DNA from: Mugil cephalus
Lineage: Eukaryota > Chordata > Actinopteri > Mugiliformes > Mugilidae
Direction of reading: 5' to 3'
DNA: 64,000 bases
Assembly: GCF_022458985.1 (NCBI RefSeq)
Contig: NC_061776.1
Location: forward strand, 8,946,591 to 9,010,590
Position 1 is the first letter of the stretch. Each line of letters starts with the position of its first letter. Below, one piece after another: positions 23,441 to 37,600 of the stretch. The position numbers and the translations under genes are program-made. The notes under the pieces were generated by a model. That model saw only the letters and a list, made by a program, of their open reading frames with translations. It was not told the DNA's origin and made no database searches.

Positions 23441-25400
23441 CTGATCGTGAGCTCTTTCAGTCACGGGAGCAGATGATAAACACGTGTTTTTTTTTTGTTG
23501 TTTGTTTTTTAAATGCTTATAGAGTCGTTCATAGAGTCCAGGGGGAGCTATGAACTTTAAATGAACCTCTATTTTGATAGTCAGATGTGAATATTTTGCT
23601 GTTGTAAAACTGAAACGGTTAAATTCCTGATGTGCAAAGAGCCAAATTAAAAATATGTTGACTCAGTTTAATGCTTTAAGTTACTAATGGTGGAACTATA
23701 TGACTGTGTAAATATAGCCGTCTGCCCTCAGCTGCTCTCGATTTCAGCTGCCAACACAGAGGCCTTTACATTTTCCCACCAGGGGACGCCACATCACTCA
23801 CCGTGAGGCAGGGCCCCACGAAAAGGGGAGCTCCATCCATCCATCTATCTATCCATCTACCCATCCATCTGAAATTCTTGCACGTACGTCAGCATGTGTT
23901 GAGCTGAGATTTGTGCGAGCGATGAGTCACTGTCGTCCATCGAGGCTGGAGAGTAAACACACCTGCTCCAGCTCATGTGGGAGTTCAGCAGCCGGCAGCG
24001 ATCCTCTCTGCAAAAAAAAAACGTTGTAAAACTGTTTGGGAACTGGAAAAGTGTCAGTTTTTTCACGTGGGGAAAACACCGTGAACGCTCTTCTAATCGT
24101 GACTCACCCGCTGATGAGAGGATGTCGTTTAGGGTAACCATCCAGAAAACTGCAGACCCATCATGTTCATGGTGTTGAGATCGTGTTTTAATCAGATTTA
24201 CGTCATTTTTTGTTTCAATGTGTTGAGTAATTAACACAAAAAAACACCAAAAATCTTAAAAAACACTCAGATTTAAAAGCTTTAGAGCACTTTCTTCAAC
24301 ACCCCTAGGTGGTCCGTGGAGGTGTTGCACATGTTTGAAATAAAAAGAATGAATATTTGAACCTGTGTATTATTTGAATAACTTAATACTGAATGCAAAA
24401 TTATAATAGTGATGTATAGCTGTAAATAACACTAGGCACTCCATTTCCCCTGATTGTTTCCACGCTAATAATTAACACCAACAACTCATGGAAAATTAGC
24501 AAAATTACTAAAAACAATAATAAAAAAAACATGCTTAAACTAGCAAAAATACAAAAAAAAAGATTTAAAGTCTATAGCATTTCTATATTTGTCAAATTAC
24601 TATTTTTTCTACATGTCAAATAAAGAATGCACAAAAAAATCAGATGCTAGAATACTTAGAACAATATTTAAAGAATTTAGAGTTTCTGAAGCAACAAAAT
24701 GTGTTAATATCTGCTTTTAATTTGTGTTTTTCTCCATTTTTCATTATTGTTTTCCCACTTTAAGTAACTAACTCGCAGAATAAGACTGGAAACAAGCAAA
24801 AAATATTTAAAACAAGATGATTTACAGATTAAAGCGTGTTCGTATGTGTCAATATGCTATAAGGAAACAAGCAAAAATACTAAAAACAAAGAGTTGAAGT
24901 CTATAATGTTTCTTATTAAATATGAATATCTGGTATCGGTTTAGTTTTTTGTCAAAGAGTTTCTGAAGCCACAAAATGTCTTAATATCTGCTGTTAATAT
25001 ACGTCTTTCTCTGTTTATATTCATTGTTTTTTGTTTGTTTTTTTACATTTCAGTGAATTTACTCATTGAAAAACTGAGGAAACAAGCAAAGCATACAGAA
25101 GACAAGATGATTTAGAGACTAACATGCAAACATTATAACATTTATTGGCATCTTCTGTATCTTCTTTTGTACCCGCCACATTATGCAACGCACATCTTAC
25201 TTCAGTCTCCCGTACTAAGTGTTTTATGTTCCCATTTATTGTCTCCTTTATCTCAGATGTTTAAATGGTTAGTGTTAGCTTTTTGCACTGTGCAATGCAA
25301 TTTAAGTCCTCTGCATGTGCAATAAACCAGGCTCTGAGCGTCTAAAGGTACGAAACAATGCGTCAATATTCAATAATTAAGTTTGTGTTATGTCATCTTA
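23441..25400. other. Spacer dnajb4-gipc2, repeat-rich
   Basis: No gene is seen. It holds a CCATC/CTAT-type simple repeat at 23832-23872, a partial copy of a dispersed repeat at 24296-24440 (shared with 14462-14850, 39700-39880 and 55888-56146), and a diverged tandem duplication with about 281 bp period between 24480 and 25140, marked by TTTCTGAAGC(A/C)ACAAAATGT at 24681 and 24962. Confidence 0.6.
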
Positions 25401-25534
25401 TAGCTTATAATTGTTTTACAGGTTGTGCTCTGTGGTGCTCTGGGCCTCTAAAATCACATTCACTTTTAAACTTTTCATCTGTTCCTAAAAGGTGGGAAAA
25501 AACAATGAACTAGCGATGTACGAGTGTTGGGTTC

Positions 25535-28500
25535 TGGTGTTAAAGCTTGATTTTACGTAGTGTACTTGAAGTATTCAGACAGATTAGTTCCTGTACTTCA
25601 TACAAATGAGTAAACACTGTTGTAAACTTGTCTAATATTATATTTATTATCTTCTGAGCTTTTTTTAATGTCTTTTTGTACGTCTGTAGACGTAACTCAG
25701 TAGTTTAGCAATACGAGGTCAGTTCTCCTACTTTATACTTTTTGTTGAACTTTGTGTTGAATTCAAACACACACAAAGGCTCTTGTAGATAAAACTAGCT
25801 TTTAATTTTCACAATAAAATGAAAGAAACTTTATCTAGGTGGACGTTTTTTCCTCCTTTCCTACTTATTTTATTTATCTCGTGAGTCTTTCTGTACGCCT
25901 GTAGACACAGTTCAATAGTTCAGAGCGTAACAGAGCAATAATGAGGTCAGTTTTCATCCTCAATACTGTCAAATGTGTAAAAACAGACGAGGCTTTTAGA
26001 GTGAACCCAACTTAGAGTTCACCTGTTGTTCAAGGTGGAGAAAAAAACGACAGACAGATTAGGTCCTAGACTTCATGCAAATGAGCAAGAACAGAGCAGA
26101 ATAGAATAGAATAGAATAGAATAGAATAGAATAGAATAGAATAGAATAGAATAGAAATTAAGATGAGCTAAGCCCCCATCACAGCTGTAGAAGTAGAGGA
26201 ATAAAAATAAAAAGGTACTACTATTTCTAATAGTGCATTTATTGACTTTATTACTACTTTATTGTGTGTTTTTACTCATTCACATTTATTTAACTTAATA
26301 TTTATTAATATTTACGCTTAAAAACATAATAGGCAGACAAATGGACCTTTAATCCCCTCAATTGGAGGCCCAAACAATGTAATAATAACTTAAATCCTAA
26401 TGCTTAATATGTTAAATGTGAAAACAAACGAGGCTTTTAATATAAGACTAGCTGAGGTAGGAGTTCACCTGTCATTAAAGGGGTGATTTCTGTACAGGTG
26501 CGCTCCCTGGTGCTCCGGGTCCGGGTCTGGGTCTCCTGCCCCTCCTGAGCCCAGGTCCGCCCTACTGCGCCTGCGCCGCACGGCACGCTGAGACACCAAC
26601 AGAGGAGCTATTGTTAACGAGGAGCGGACCGGGCTGTGTCCCGGTTTAATGCGCTTCACTTAGCACCCTACCCTTACCTGTTCAGTAGACTATCTATTTA
26701 TTTCCACGCGACGGGCCCGGACACTGTCGAAGAAAGTCAAATCAGGTGAGGAAAGGAAAAAGCGTCCACGGAAGGAAGGAAGGAAGAAGGACGGAAGGAA
26801 AGAAAGGAGGAAGTAGTAATAAGGAAAGCTGGGAACTCAACAGGTCAATGTTTTAGCTTCGGAGTTGTTTATTTTTTTGCACGCACCGGGAAAAAACTAC
26901 ACGCCGAGAAAATGCCGCTGGGACCGTGGAGGAAGAAAAACAAGTCGACGAAGGAGCAGCTGGTGGACAATGAGGAGGTCGGCGGCGGACACGCAGGTAC
27001 CGGGAGCCTCGGCAAATCCTCCGTGAACGGAGCGGGGCTCCCGGCTCCACCTGCCAACCTGCGGCCCAAGCTGGTCTTCCACACGCAACTGGCCCACGGC
27101 AGCCCCACGGGCAGGATCGAGGGATTCACCAACGTGAAGGAGCTGTACGTGAAAATAGCCGACGCGTTTAATATAAGCCCACCTGAGGTAAGAGCTCACC
27201 TGTGGTTAAAAGGCAGAAAAACAAATGCACAGATTAGTTCCTAGACTTCACACAAATGAGTTGTAAGCTGTACTTATTGTCTGCTGCTGCTTCTAAAACT
27301 GTATTTGTTGGCTTTATTAGTACTTTATTATGCAGTTTTTACTCATTTAATCTATCTTTATTTGACTCGTTTTGGTTACTTACTTGTAAATATTAATATT
27401 TGCGCCAAAATACATAATATGCAGAAAAATTGACCTTTAAACCTCTTAAGCCGAGGACCAAACATAAAGATAACTTTTATTATTCGCAATCAAAGCTCAC
27501 ATTAGAAAAAAAATAGAAACTTTATCTAGCCGGGCGTTTTTTTTTTCTTTTCTTTTCTTGCTGTCCTACTTATTTTATTCATCTTATGAGCTCTTTTTTC
27601 AGTAGTTCAGAGCGTAACAGAGCAATAATGAGGCCAGTTTTCATGCTTAGTACTGTTAAATGTGAAAACAGACAAGTCCACCTGAGGTAGGAACTCAGGT
27701 GTGGTTAAAACGTGGAAAAGTACAGATAAGCAGTAACAGTGTTGCATTCAGGTGTTGAAGCTTGATTTTACATAGTGTCCGTGAAGTGTTCAGACAGATT
27801 AGTTCCTAGACTTCATACAAATGAGTGCAACACTCGCTGTACTCTAATATTATGCTTATTGACTTTATTACTGCTTTATTGTGTGGTTTTTACTCCTTTA
27901 TATTTATTTGACACATGACGTTACTTGTAAATATTAATATTTATGCTTAAACACATAATACTCGGACAAATTGACTTTAAACAGAGCAATCAAAGCTCAC
28001 ATTACAAAAAAATAATAGAAACTTTATCTTTTTTTCTTGCTGTCCTGCTTATTTTATTTATCCTATGAGCTCTTTTATTTTTCTTCATGTACGTCTGTAG
28101 ACATAACTCAGCGTAACAGATAGTTATTTATACGTAAAAGTTACACTAAAACGTGTAAATAGCCAACGTTTATAGAGTAAGCCCACCTGAGGTAAGACAA
28201 GAGCTCACGTGCTATTAAAATCTGGGGAAAAACAAGAAATAAGCCATGTACGAGTGTTGCGTTCAGGTGTTAAAGCTTAATTTTACATAGTGTACGTGAA
28301 GTATTCCGGCAGATTAGTTCCTAGGCTTCATGCAAATGAGTAAACACTGTGTTTTTTACTCATTTACATATGTCTGACGTATTGTGGTCCCTTGGAAATA
28401 TGAATGTTTTCACTAAAACACTTCATACACAGACAGATTGAGCTTTAAACTTCCCACATGTTTAATTCAAATACATACAGAGACTCTTATAGATAATTTA

Positions 28501-28620
28501 TGTTTTTCTGTATGTAGTCATAATTTAGTAGTTTAGAGTGTAATAACAATAATAAGGTAAACTCTCCTTATTAATACTTTTACTTTTACTGTTAATTCCT
28601 AAAGAAACATTTAACTACAA
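25535..28620. repeat. Degenerate tandem array (~500 bp period) enclosing gipc2 exon 1 boundary
   Basis: Blocks recur in the same order: ACTTTATCTAG..., TTCAGAGCGTAACAGAGCAA, a GTGAAAA...(C)CACCTGAGGTA block, AGATTAGTTCCTAGACTTCA, CAAATGAG and TTATTGACTTTATTACT. The CTGAGGTA block occurs at about 26451, 27183 (the true exon 1 end), 27682 and 28187; the last three are 499 and 505 bp apart. The first interval is longer because the unique GC-rich promoter and exon start sit there. A pentanucleotide run interrupts one unit at 26100-26155. Confidence 0.75.
26100..26155. repeat. (AGAAT)n microsatellite
   Basis: About 11 copies of the pentanucleotide in a row, inside the tandem array upstream of gipc2. 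Confidence 0.95.
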
Positions 28621-31600
28621 GGCTACAAGGTATTTAATTATCTTCCACTTCTGCAATGCTGCCGTTAAAAAAAAAAAAAAAGGTTTGGGGTAAACAGCTT
28701 TATAAGTAGCTTCTCTAAGAGATTAGTCCCGTGGGGTGCCATTAAAAGTCAGCTCCACTAGCCTCTCATGTTTTGTCCCGACACGCCCTGCAGACTCTCT
28801 GCGAACCTGCAACACCTTCGGCCGCTGCAGTGTGCGCAGAAACGTCTGTGGCCTGACTTATTAATACGGCTCTATTTTTAGACACTGTCTATCGTGCCAA
28901 TTCAGCATCGAATTCCACCGGGGAGGCGGTCTTAAAACGAGAGCTTGCAGGTGTAGGACGCGCGGAGGTCCTGGCTACACAAAAGCAGGTTTTTTGAGCC
29001 TTCCTCCGAGATCAGACTGTTTAAGCTCCTCTTTTCAGAGGGAAGTGTGAGTGGCGTGCTTCGGCTTTTTGTCGGCACGAAGGTGGCTGACCTCCTGAAG
29101 CTCGGAGATGCAGTCATCGCATGCAAAAAGGGCGATGATTGGAAAGAAATGAGCCTTCACGTGTAGATTTACGTCCCTATTAGCGGAGTTATCCTTAATT
29201 ACACTGAAACTATTCATCTGAATGGGACACGGGCTGAGTTTCTGCTGGTATTTGTTCCATCACGAACACTCATTAGTGTTGTTCTGTCTCTGTCTCAACT
29301 TGTTTTATAGCTGAATTTGCCTCACAGCGTGTCCTCTTTCCAACAACGCGCTCGGTGCTACAGCACTAATCACACCGGTGTTTATTTTGATAGCTGTGGC
29401 GCTGAGAGAAAATAAATCATTTCCTGCTACGGTAATGCCTCAGCGCCTGCCCGACGGGTATCAAAGGTAAAATAACTCAAATGTCAACATATCAAGCCCC
29501 CTCTGTGAAGCCATTATTACACATTCAGCTCTGGTTTACTTCTGTTGGAGTGTGAGGAAAACCAGTTTATAATCACACGTCAGAGAAACTTTTGTCCTAT
29601 TGTCATTGTGTGTGTGTAAACGCCAACCTCTTTCAGGACAGATAAACCGACACAAAGACAGACAGTTGGACAGGGTGTGATGTGATGTTGTTAGTTGTTG
29701 GACTCCACGGTTTTTACCACAGGAAGTCCCTCACGTCCGCCACAGTGGGCACAGCCTCAAATCGAACCAGATAACCCGTCCCCAGAGGAACCCGGGGGAA
29801 CCAGCCCTGCCCACGGCCTCCTCTCTCTGCAAACACCGCCACACCTTCACCGTCCTGCCCACTGAACGTGACCTGTGTCAGACGGGACAAAAGATAGCAG
29901 TGCTGTCTACGTTATGACCCCTCCCACCCTTTGAACACAGTGTTCTACATGTGTGCGCCTATAGATTTTAGTCGGTATGTTGCTTGAACTCACTTTCCAC
30001 TTCATTAAGTAAACTTCAGTGATGTTGGAACCAAACCCTCAAAATTAAAACACAGCTGAACTGAACTTTTAATCTCCTGAGTCCCGGCGTCCTCATATGG
30101 GGGCGTTACGTTTTAGGTTTGTAGGCTGTTGTCCTCTTAAGGAGAAACTTTTGTCTGCCATGCACTGGTAGCGAAGAAGGGTATACTGAGCTTTTTTTTT
30201 TTTTTACATGAAAATTTAACAAACTCCTAAGGACTCGTTTGAGGACGTAACCTCTTGAGACCCTGCGTCCTCATATGGGGACATTAAGGTCTTAAATTTA
30301 ACAAATTTTAACAACAGCAGCGAGCTACAACGTTGGAAATTAGCAAGTACTTGTTTAAGGATGTTGGGACTTGCACAGCAATGTTCAGATATTAAAATAT
30401 ACATTTTTGTATTTTGTTACACATTGGGTGTCTTTATCATAATAAAAATATTTGAATCATCCCAGTGTCCACATATGAGGACATTGATGTTTTTACAAAA
30501 ACTACTACTTCCTGTTCAAAGATGATGCTTATTTTTACGTATTATATATTTTAATGTCTAAAGCTCGGGTCTGTGAAATTATAATAACCCAGTGTCCACA
30601 TATGAGGACATTGATGTTTTTTGAAAAACTCACTTCCAGTTCAAAGATTTCTTAGGTCCTACTAATCCCAAATACCAAAAGATCTTAATCTTATCTTAAA
30701 GAAATTCCAAAGAAATGCTTGGGTCTCAGTTATTTTAAACAAAAATTAAGTTTTTATGTAGGACTGTTATATTGGAAGTGTACCTAATGAAGTGGCAAAT
30801 GAATGTATATCGTTATTTGTGTAAAATATATATAGAAACGTTAAGGCTGGGTCTCACTACAGATTTCTTGGATTCATTTATAGAGATTTCAGTTTGGAAA
30901 CTAATGATTTTTGGAGATTTGAGGTGTTTTACCTGTAGTTGTCGTGGCTTTGCTTTTCTCCAGCTCTAATCTGTCGTCGTACTTTCTACTTTCAGGCCTG
31001 GTGGATTGAGTTGTAGCTTCTCTGTCATATTTTGGATCAGTTAGTCGCATTAGTTCTGGATTATTTCAAGTCTCGTGAGATGATGCTGGAAATGGCATTT
31101 TAAAATATGCAAAGACAGATGCAAGGATTTCGTGAATTGATATCAGATCTTTTAAATGTTCATCACAGTTGGGACAAAAAGGAACGACTCCATGAGGACA
31201 TTTCACTGTTAAAAAATCCAGGTGTTAGTTATCTTAAGTGAACAGTGTTGGACATTAAACCTTGGTTGGGGGTTTTCTCTTTTCTTTATCCCCTTTTCAA
31301 TTTTTATGAAAACAATACATGAATAAAACTAAATTCTAATATATTAACTTACCATCTTCTTCTGTAAATGTGAAACTTGTGAACTTGGCCAAATATTTGC
31401 TATATCTGGTCATAAATACCACAAAAAAAGATGATGGACTTTCCTTATAAACTTTATATGGTACTTTACCATCTCACTGGAAAACTGACTCACAAACGTA
31501 TCTTTTAAACTAACAAACGTCTGTAATTCATGACTCAGTTCATGTTCACTAGAAGGAGCAGCATTGTACCTCTTTTTATTTTATTATTTTATCCCTCTCG

Positions 31601-34600
31601 ATTCAATTAGTGCCAAATGCGGCCCAGAACCAATCCCCAATTGGCCCAGCCCGTGAATTGAATTTAACTGATGCAACGTGTAGACATTCCTACAGTGTTT
31701 CAGACAAAAATATGTCCTTTTAAACTCTGAAATGGAGAATTAACAATAAACTGTCGACTTAACCCTGTTTGGATTGACAAATACTTGCTTATTTTATCAT
31801 CAGCTTCAAACACCAAACCTACTTTATGGCCTTAATTTAATTTAACTGCATATTTCTACTAACATTTATCTGTATTGATTTAAAATTTATTACCAGCTGC
31901 TTGTCTGGTTTGGCTGCATTTCTTTTTTTAATTGAAGTAAATGGTACAATCTCACCAGTGTAAGTTGTTCAGCCAGTTTTGATGATTTCAACTCTGGACA
32001 TGATTGATGGGTCTGAATACTACAATACCCACGAAGCTCTGCTGTGTCAACGCTTCTTATGTAGCTGCCCCTGATTTCCATTAAAACAAGTGGTTTTGAA
32101 AACTGAAAATGACCTGTACCTTTAACTTTTTACGAAAGCACCTGAGTTGTTAATCATTTTTGACTGATGACTAAACCGGGAGAGTAGAAGTGTTTAAACT
32201 GTGAGTCATTGAAAAATGAATCAGAAAATGTAGATTTATAGCAGAGCTGGCGTCTCCTTTTCGTTTTAGCCGGTTGTGCTGAGGGGATGAGGCGAAGCTG
32301 TTCAAGACATGTGAGAGTTTATTAACAGGGGAAATAAAGGGCTGGAGATTATATTCATCACTGAACTGTCAGATGCAGCCGCACTCAATGAAAGACACTG
32401 CATCTTAGCATCAGATGCTACTGAATGAGCCCTCTGCTCTGTTGTTGTGCTCTCGTTTTATTCTGTTTGTGCATCGTTGGCTGTAGTCGGAGCTCTGTCA
32501 GCGATCGGCCGATTAGCTAATCAGCTTAGAAAACCAGCGCACGAGAGGAGAGAAACGGACGCAGTGAAAATAAACTTCATCTTCATCTGTGCATGTAGAT
32601 GCTCAGATCTAGATCTAGAAGGACTAAACCGTAGACCAGCTGATCAGCAGATTCAGGAGAAGCTCTTCCTAACCTCCTAATTTATAGTGTCTTTCCTGGT
32701 TTCCTCTTTTCAGACTGATCGTTACTGATGTTCTCAGATTTAATGTGGATTTCTTTCAGCTTCTTTACAGTTTTACCTCCAGTTTTGAGACGTTTCACAT
32801 GTGTCTTGTGGCTTTTTAGTGCAGCTCCTCTCCGTCGTCAGACTTTTTCTTAAATCCACTCAGATTTTAGTACAGATTTCTACGCTGCAAAGACAGCATT
32901 ACTAGAAAGAAGCAAAACATTCTTATATTCAATCAAACCATCTTGCATTAAAGCGATGTTAAATCTTTTTAAATCAAGACTTGAACCGATAAAAAATGAA
33001 TTACTGCCTATTGATTGTGTGACGTACCGGCTCAGTGAGGTCACAGTCAAACCTAACTGCTGTTTGTTCTTTGACGTGGGTTCATTGTGTCCATCCCTTT
33101 TAGCCACGCATGTGCATTTTTTAAATGTTTTTTGTAATATTGTCATTGTGATTTTTGTGATTCTCCCTCACTGACCATGACTGTGCTTGTTTGTGGACCA
33201 GTGGCTCAGTTAGATAGGAGTTATGTAACTAAACGGTGGCGTTGTCTTCTTTGTGCTCGCTGCCTTTTAATTCCCTCCGAACAGACGTCACGTCGCTTTA
33301 AGGCACGTCCGGATTCACCGTTATTGTTCGTCGATTGTGCGTCATTAAATGTCACTTTATTTAAAAAGCACCATCAGCAAAGCAAACAGCTTTTTAATGT
33401 GTCTGTCGCAACACATTCAATGTAATGTCACTTCAGATAAAGAACGGGGGATCTCTTAAATGTTCTCTCAGCGCTCAGGTCAAAGTCTTGTTATTGGCTT
33501 CGCCGCTGCAGGTTTTTCAGGTGTGGCTCTGTGACTTTGCCTCTTGTCCACCTGATCGCCTGAAAGCACGCGGCCATTTGCCTACAGGTTTGAATATCTG
33601 GGCTGCGGCCCGAGTGTGTTTTTGTTTCCAGGAGGTTGCAACGTCCACATTCGCAGACAGATATTTCTTAATCGGGAGGGGAGGGGAGATGGGAGGGGGG
33701 AGGGGGAGGATTAGTTCAAAACAATCTGATTTGATGGTGCTTTAGTCTGGTGTTTGTATTAGCCGGGCTCCTGCATTCACTTCCTAAACATTGTTAGAAA
33801 CAAGTCGGGGAGGGGGGAGAGTGAGCTACAATTATGGTTATACAGGTGTATACTGCATGAGGCATGAGGTGGTTTGTCTTGATTGGTGGGTTGGATCCCT
33901 TGGTTTGTTGTTGTGCAGAGAATAATACGTGAAGGCCGTTACTGTTCATGATGATATGAACATTAAGAGGCTGCTGATAGAGACAGATAGATACACTGTG
34001 GTCAAACGCTCAGTTTGTACAGCAGCCTCACCTGATTGGTTCATCGTTGTTCTTTTTTTTTTCTCCAACTTTGCTTGGTTTCCCCTTTGACAACAGTGCA
34101 ACACTATATTTCACCGTATTTCTTTGTCTACGTTAGAGAGGCGCTGTTTTAAACATCGTAACGTCCTCAATAATTAAAGAAATAAGGAAGAGATGAAGTG
34201 ACACAACGGAGAATTGGCGAAACTGTTAAGAAGATTATTTTTACTTAATGTCAGCTACAGTCTGATTAAAAAAAGAGTGGAAGCATGCCTTCCCTTATCC
34301 TCCATTAGAAAACGCCACTGGCGAGCAAAGCTGGTTGATGCACGTGGGAATAGAAGGTCGTCCCTTGGGGCCAGATCCAACAACAGACGAGCTGCTGTGC
34401 CTCAGATTGCTGTAAAAAGTGAATGCACAGTGGATCACAGTCTATTTTGTTTGAGGCTGACTGGCTACAGACCAGTCAGGGTGAACATGCTGACCCTTGT
34501 CCACTGATGAAAGCTCCTACAGCGGACACATCAGAACTGGACCGCGGTGGAAGGAGGAGGTCTGGTCGTGATCCAGGCCTTTTTAGATGATCCGACTGGA

Positions 34601-37600
34601 TCGCTATCTGCAAGCCGGATCCTTTGTAGTTATTTATTTTAGGTTTGCCGTGAATCAAAACCACGCCGCTTGTGCTTCCAAATGTCTTCCTATTTGTTGC
34701 CTTGTGTTAAAACTGCCAGAAAAAATAAACAGAAGAAGACGAGTTGCACAAGACTTCTTCTTCTGTGTTCCTCAATGTTTTGACTCTGGAAAATGGCGTC
34801 TGGTTGGCGAGGTCGTAGCAGGAGATCGTCCTTCAAGGCTAACAACTTGATTTGCCACTAAAAAAAACAAAAACAAACTACGACATCCCTGAGGTCGTGT
34901 TTGGTTCGTATCAAAGTAGCATCCACATAAAAACCAAGACCCAGGTTTCCTAAAAGAAAATAATGTTGACAACATTGTTATTAGTCCCAAGTGTAATCTT
35001 GATTTGTCTTGTAATATTAAACCGACCCACTGAGTTTTAATAACACGTTGTGCAATTATCCTGTAACATGATTCCACTGAGCATGTGGTTACTGGAAATT
35101 GTGCTTTATTACACCTGCAACAAGCTACTGAGAATTACCCTCTGTGTGTGTTTTTGTGTGTTGTATGTGTTTATATACGTGTGTGTGTGTGTGTCTCACG
35201 GCCGTGAGAAACAAAAGTGATGCTAACGAGGAGCGAGAGCGCGCGTGTGCTCGCCACTAAACGGACTGGATGTGGTTTCGTGGTTATTTAAGTGGCCGTT
35301 TACCGGCAGTGATGCAGACGGAGGTGTTGTCACGGCAACGGTTCGTCAACAAAAGGGTTTTCGGGGAACGACTTCAGGTTTCGGTCTCTTGGAGGATGGA
35401 GACTTCAGACAGACTCTCTGCTACGTTAATGGTTGGAAAATAAATGATGGCAGCATTTGTTTTGGAAGTGAAGCTTTCAAGCGTCACCTCAGGCAAATGT
35501 TTGTCTTTCCTAGGGATCTGTATCACGGCCGATCCAGGCATTTTTTTAAACAACTGGATCGATTTCGAGCTTTGGCCAAGCCCAGTCATTTGTAGTTATT
35601 TATTTGCCATTAATAGAACTACATCTCTGTAGCATCAAAAAAGGACCTTCCTCTTCGTTTACCGAAATTTACCACAAAAAAAACCCCCAAAAAACAAAAA
35701 GAACTTCCTCTACTGTGGAAATGGTTGCGTAGGGTCAAACCTGCAAGATGAAGAAGAAGAATCCTGTTTCTAAACATGCTGCGTGGAAGAACAATGGAAG
35801 ACCAAAAAATACGTGATCCCTAATCATTAGTGCTATGAGCATGAGTCAGTTAACACTGCATGCAAAATAATAACAAAACCATTTTTATTATTCACCTAAA
35901 ATCTGGGCTTTCTAGATGTGATTTAACAGCTTGATGAGTCAAAATGTAAAGATTTTGACACATCAAGCTAGGCCATCTGTTTGGTGTTAGGCCATCTGGT
36001 CATAGGTGACGTACACCTGTACTTTCCCTGCTGTGAAAGTCTAAATACTAATTAGAATAAAGCTGATGGATATCTCACCGTTGGCAGCAGGTTCAGTGGT
36101 CAGTCAAATAACAAGGAAGTATAACTTAAAAGGAACAGGAATCCTAACGTAGGATTCCCTCCTACAATAGTAGATATGTTGTTGTTTCTTGAGATTTGCT
36201 GGTGCTGGAGTAACGTCATCAGACTCCATCACTGTCCTCGGTTCAAGCAGATGGGCCTGGTGTGTCCAGTCGGGTGGACTAGGGATCGGGTGTGGAGTTG
36301 ACCATGATAACATGATTAACCAATGATCCAACTTTTGATGTCTGTGATTCAATGTTATTACCGAAATATTTTTAGTTTGTTATCATTAGGGGTGGGAAAA
36401 ATGGGATGGGTGGGAAAAATGGGTGAGTGGGTGGGTGTGTGAGATAGTGAGACGATAGTGAATGACTTTCACATCCACGTCAGACAATTGTGAACTGTAG
36501 TGCAATAAACTGGATAAGTTGAATTAATATACTGTATATATATATATATATTTATATTTTTACTCAGTTTGTCCAGTGAATTATGATGTTAATCTTTACA
36601 ACTTGTATTTTAAGCTCCTTAAAATTCTCAGTGAACTATGTAGAATACTGCAATATATCGCAGTATCATAATATCGCAATAATGTATCGTATCGTGACTC
36701 AAGTATCGTGATACGTATCATCAAGTCCTTGCCAACATCCACCCCTAGTTATTATACAGCACTTTACTTGGTAAATGAACTTTTAGCATCCATCATTGAA
36801 AGAACAGTTGCACTGTGACAAACTAAGCCATTAAGATTGTTTACTTAAGTTTATTGGTGTACTCTGTGGCTCCACATTATGTTTTAAGACTCCCACCTCT
36901 AAGGTTTCGTCTTTATGAAACAGAAAGATCTTGCTTCAGCTTCTCATGATCTTTTCTGAAGCTTTTTCGGAGCCACCTTTTATGAAAACCATCACCATCG
37001 TCGCCCTGCAGAGACTAACGAGTGTGGGTCAATGATTACAGAGGCCTGAATGCTGATGAATGTGATTTCCTGTTGAAAAATGCAGCCACGCCACAGCACA
37101 CACAGCTTACATCAGCATTCCCTCTTAACTACTGAAACTTTAACAGTGTGAAGGTGAAAAGTGGGAAACATAAACAAGCTTTTACACATGAGTAAGTGGA
37201 GGCTTGGTGTTCCCGGTTTAATCGTCCTGACCCTCTTTCCTGCCGTTAAAGGACGGTTTGAAGAGGCTGCGAATTGACACCTGTTCAGGTGCCAAAGAAA
37301 CTGGTTTCCTGAGCTTTCAGTCACTTCAATGCCGGGCATATTTCATTTAGAGGCTGTATTTATCCAGCTTTAACTGTCTTCAAACAGAGGCAGGAGCAGC
37401 GATCGCTCATTTAACAGCTTTAGAGAACACATGCAGGTGGAGGTAATGCAGGAAACATTCACGGCCTCTATGTGTCTAATTATCCTAAGTGTGTACTTGA
37501 TAGATCTATCTCATTACTTTCACTTTGAACTGTTTCCACCTACGTTAAACACACAGAACTGAATTATAAGGCTTTCATTTGACGTTAAGCTGGTGCATTG

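Noticed and set aside
33190-33260. tRNA-like A box (GTGGCTCAGTTAGATAGG)
   Set aside because: No B box or cloverleaf follows, so not called as a tRNA or SINE.
33948-34018. Possible box C/D snoRNA around ATGATGATATGAAC in gipc2 intron 1
   Set aside because: A C-like box and CTGA words occur, but there is no terminal stem, no paired C'/D' layout and no second copy.
35245-35595. 116-codon open frame in gipc2 intron 1
   Set aside because: No recognisable motif, no splice or codon evidence and repeat-like surroundings. Treated as chance.
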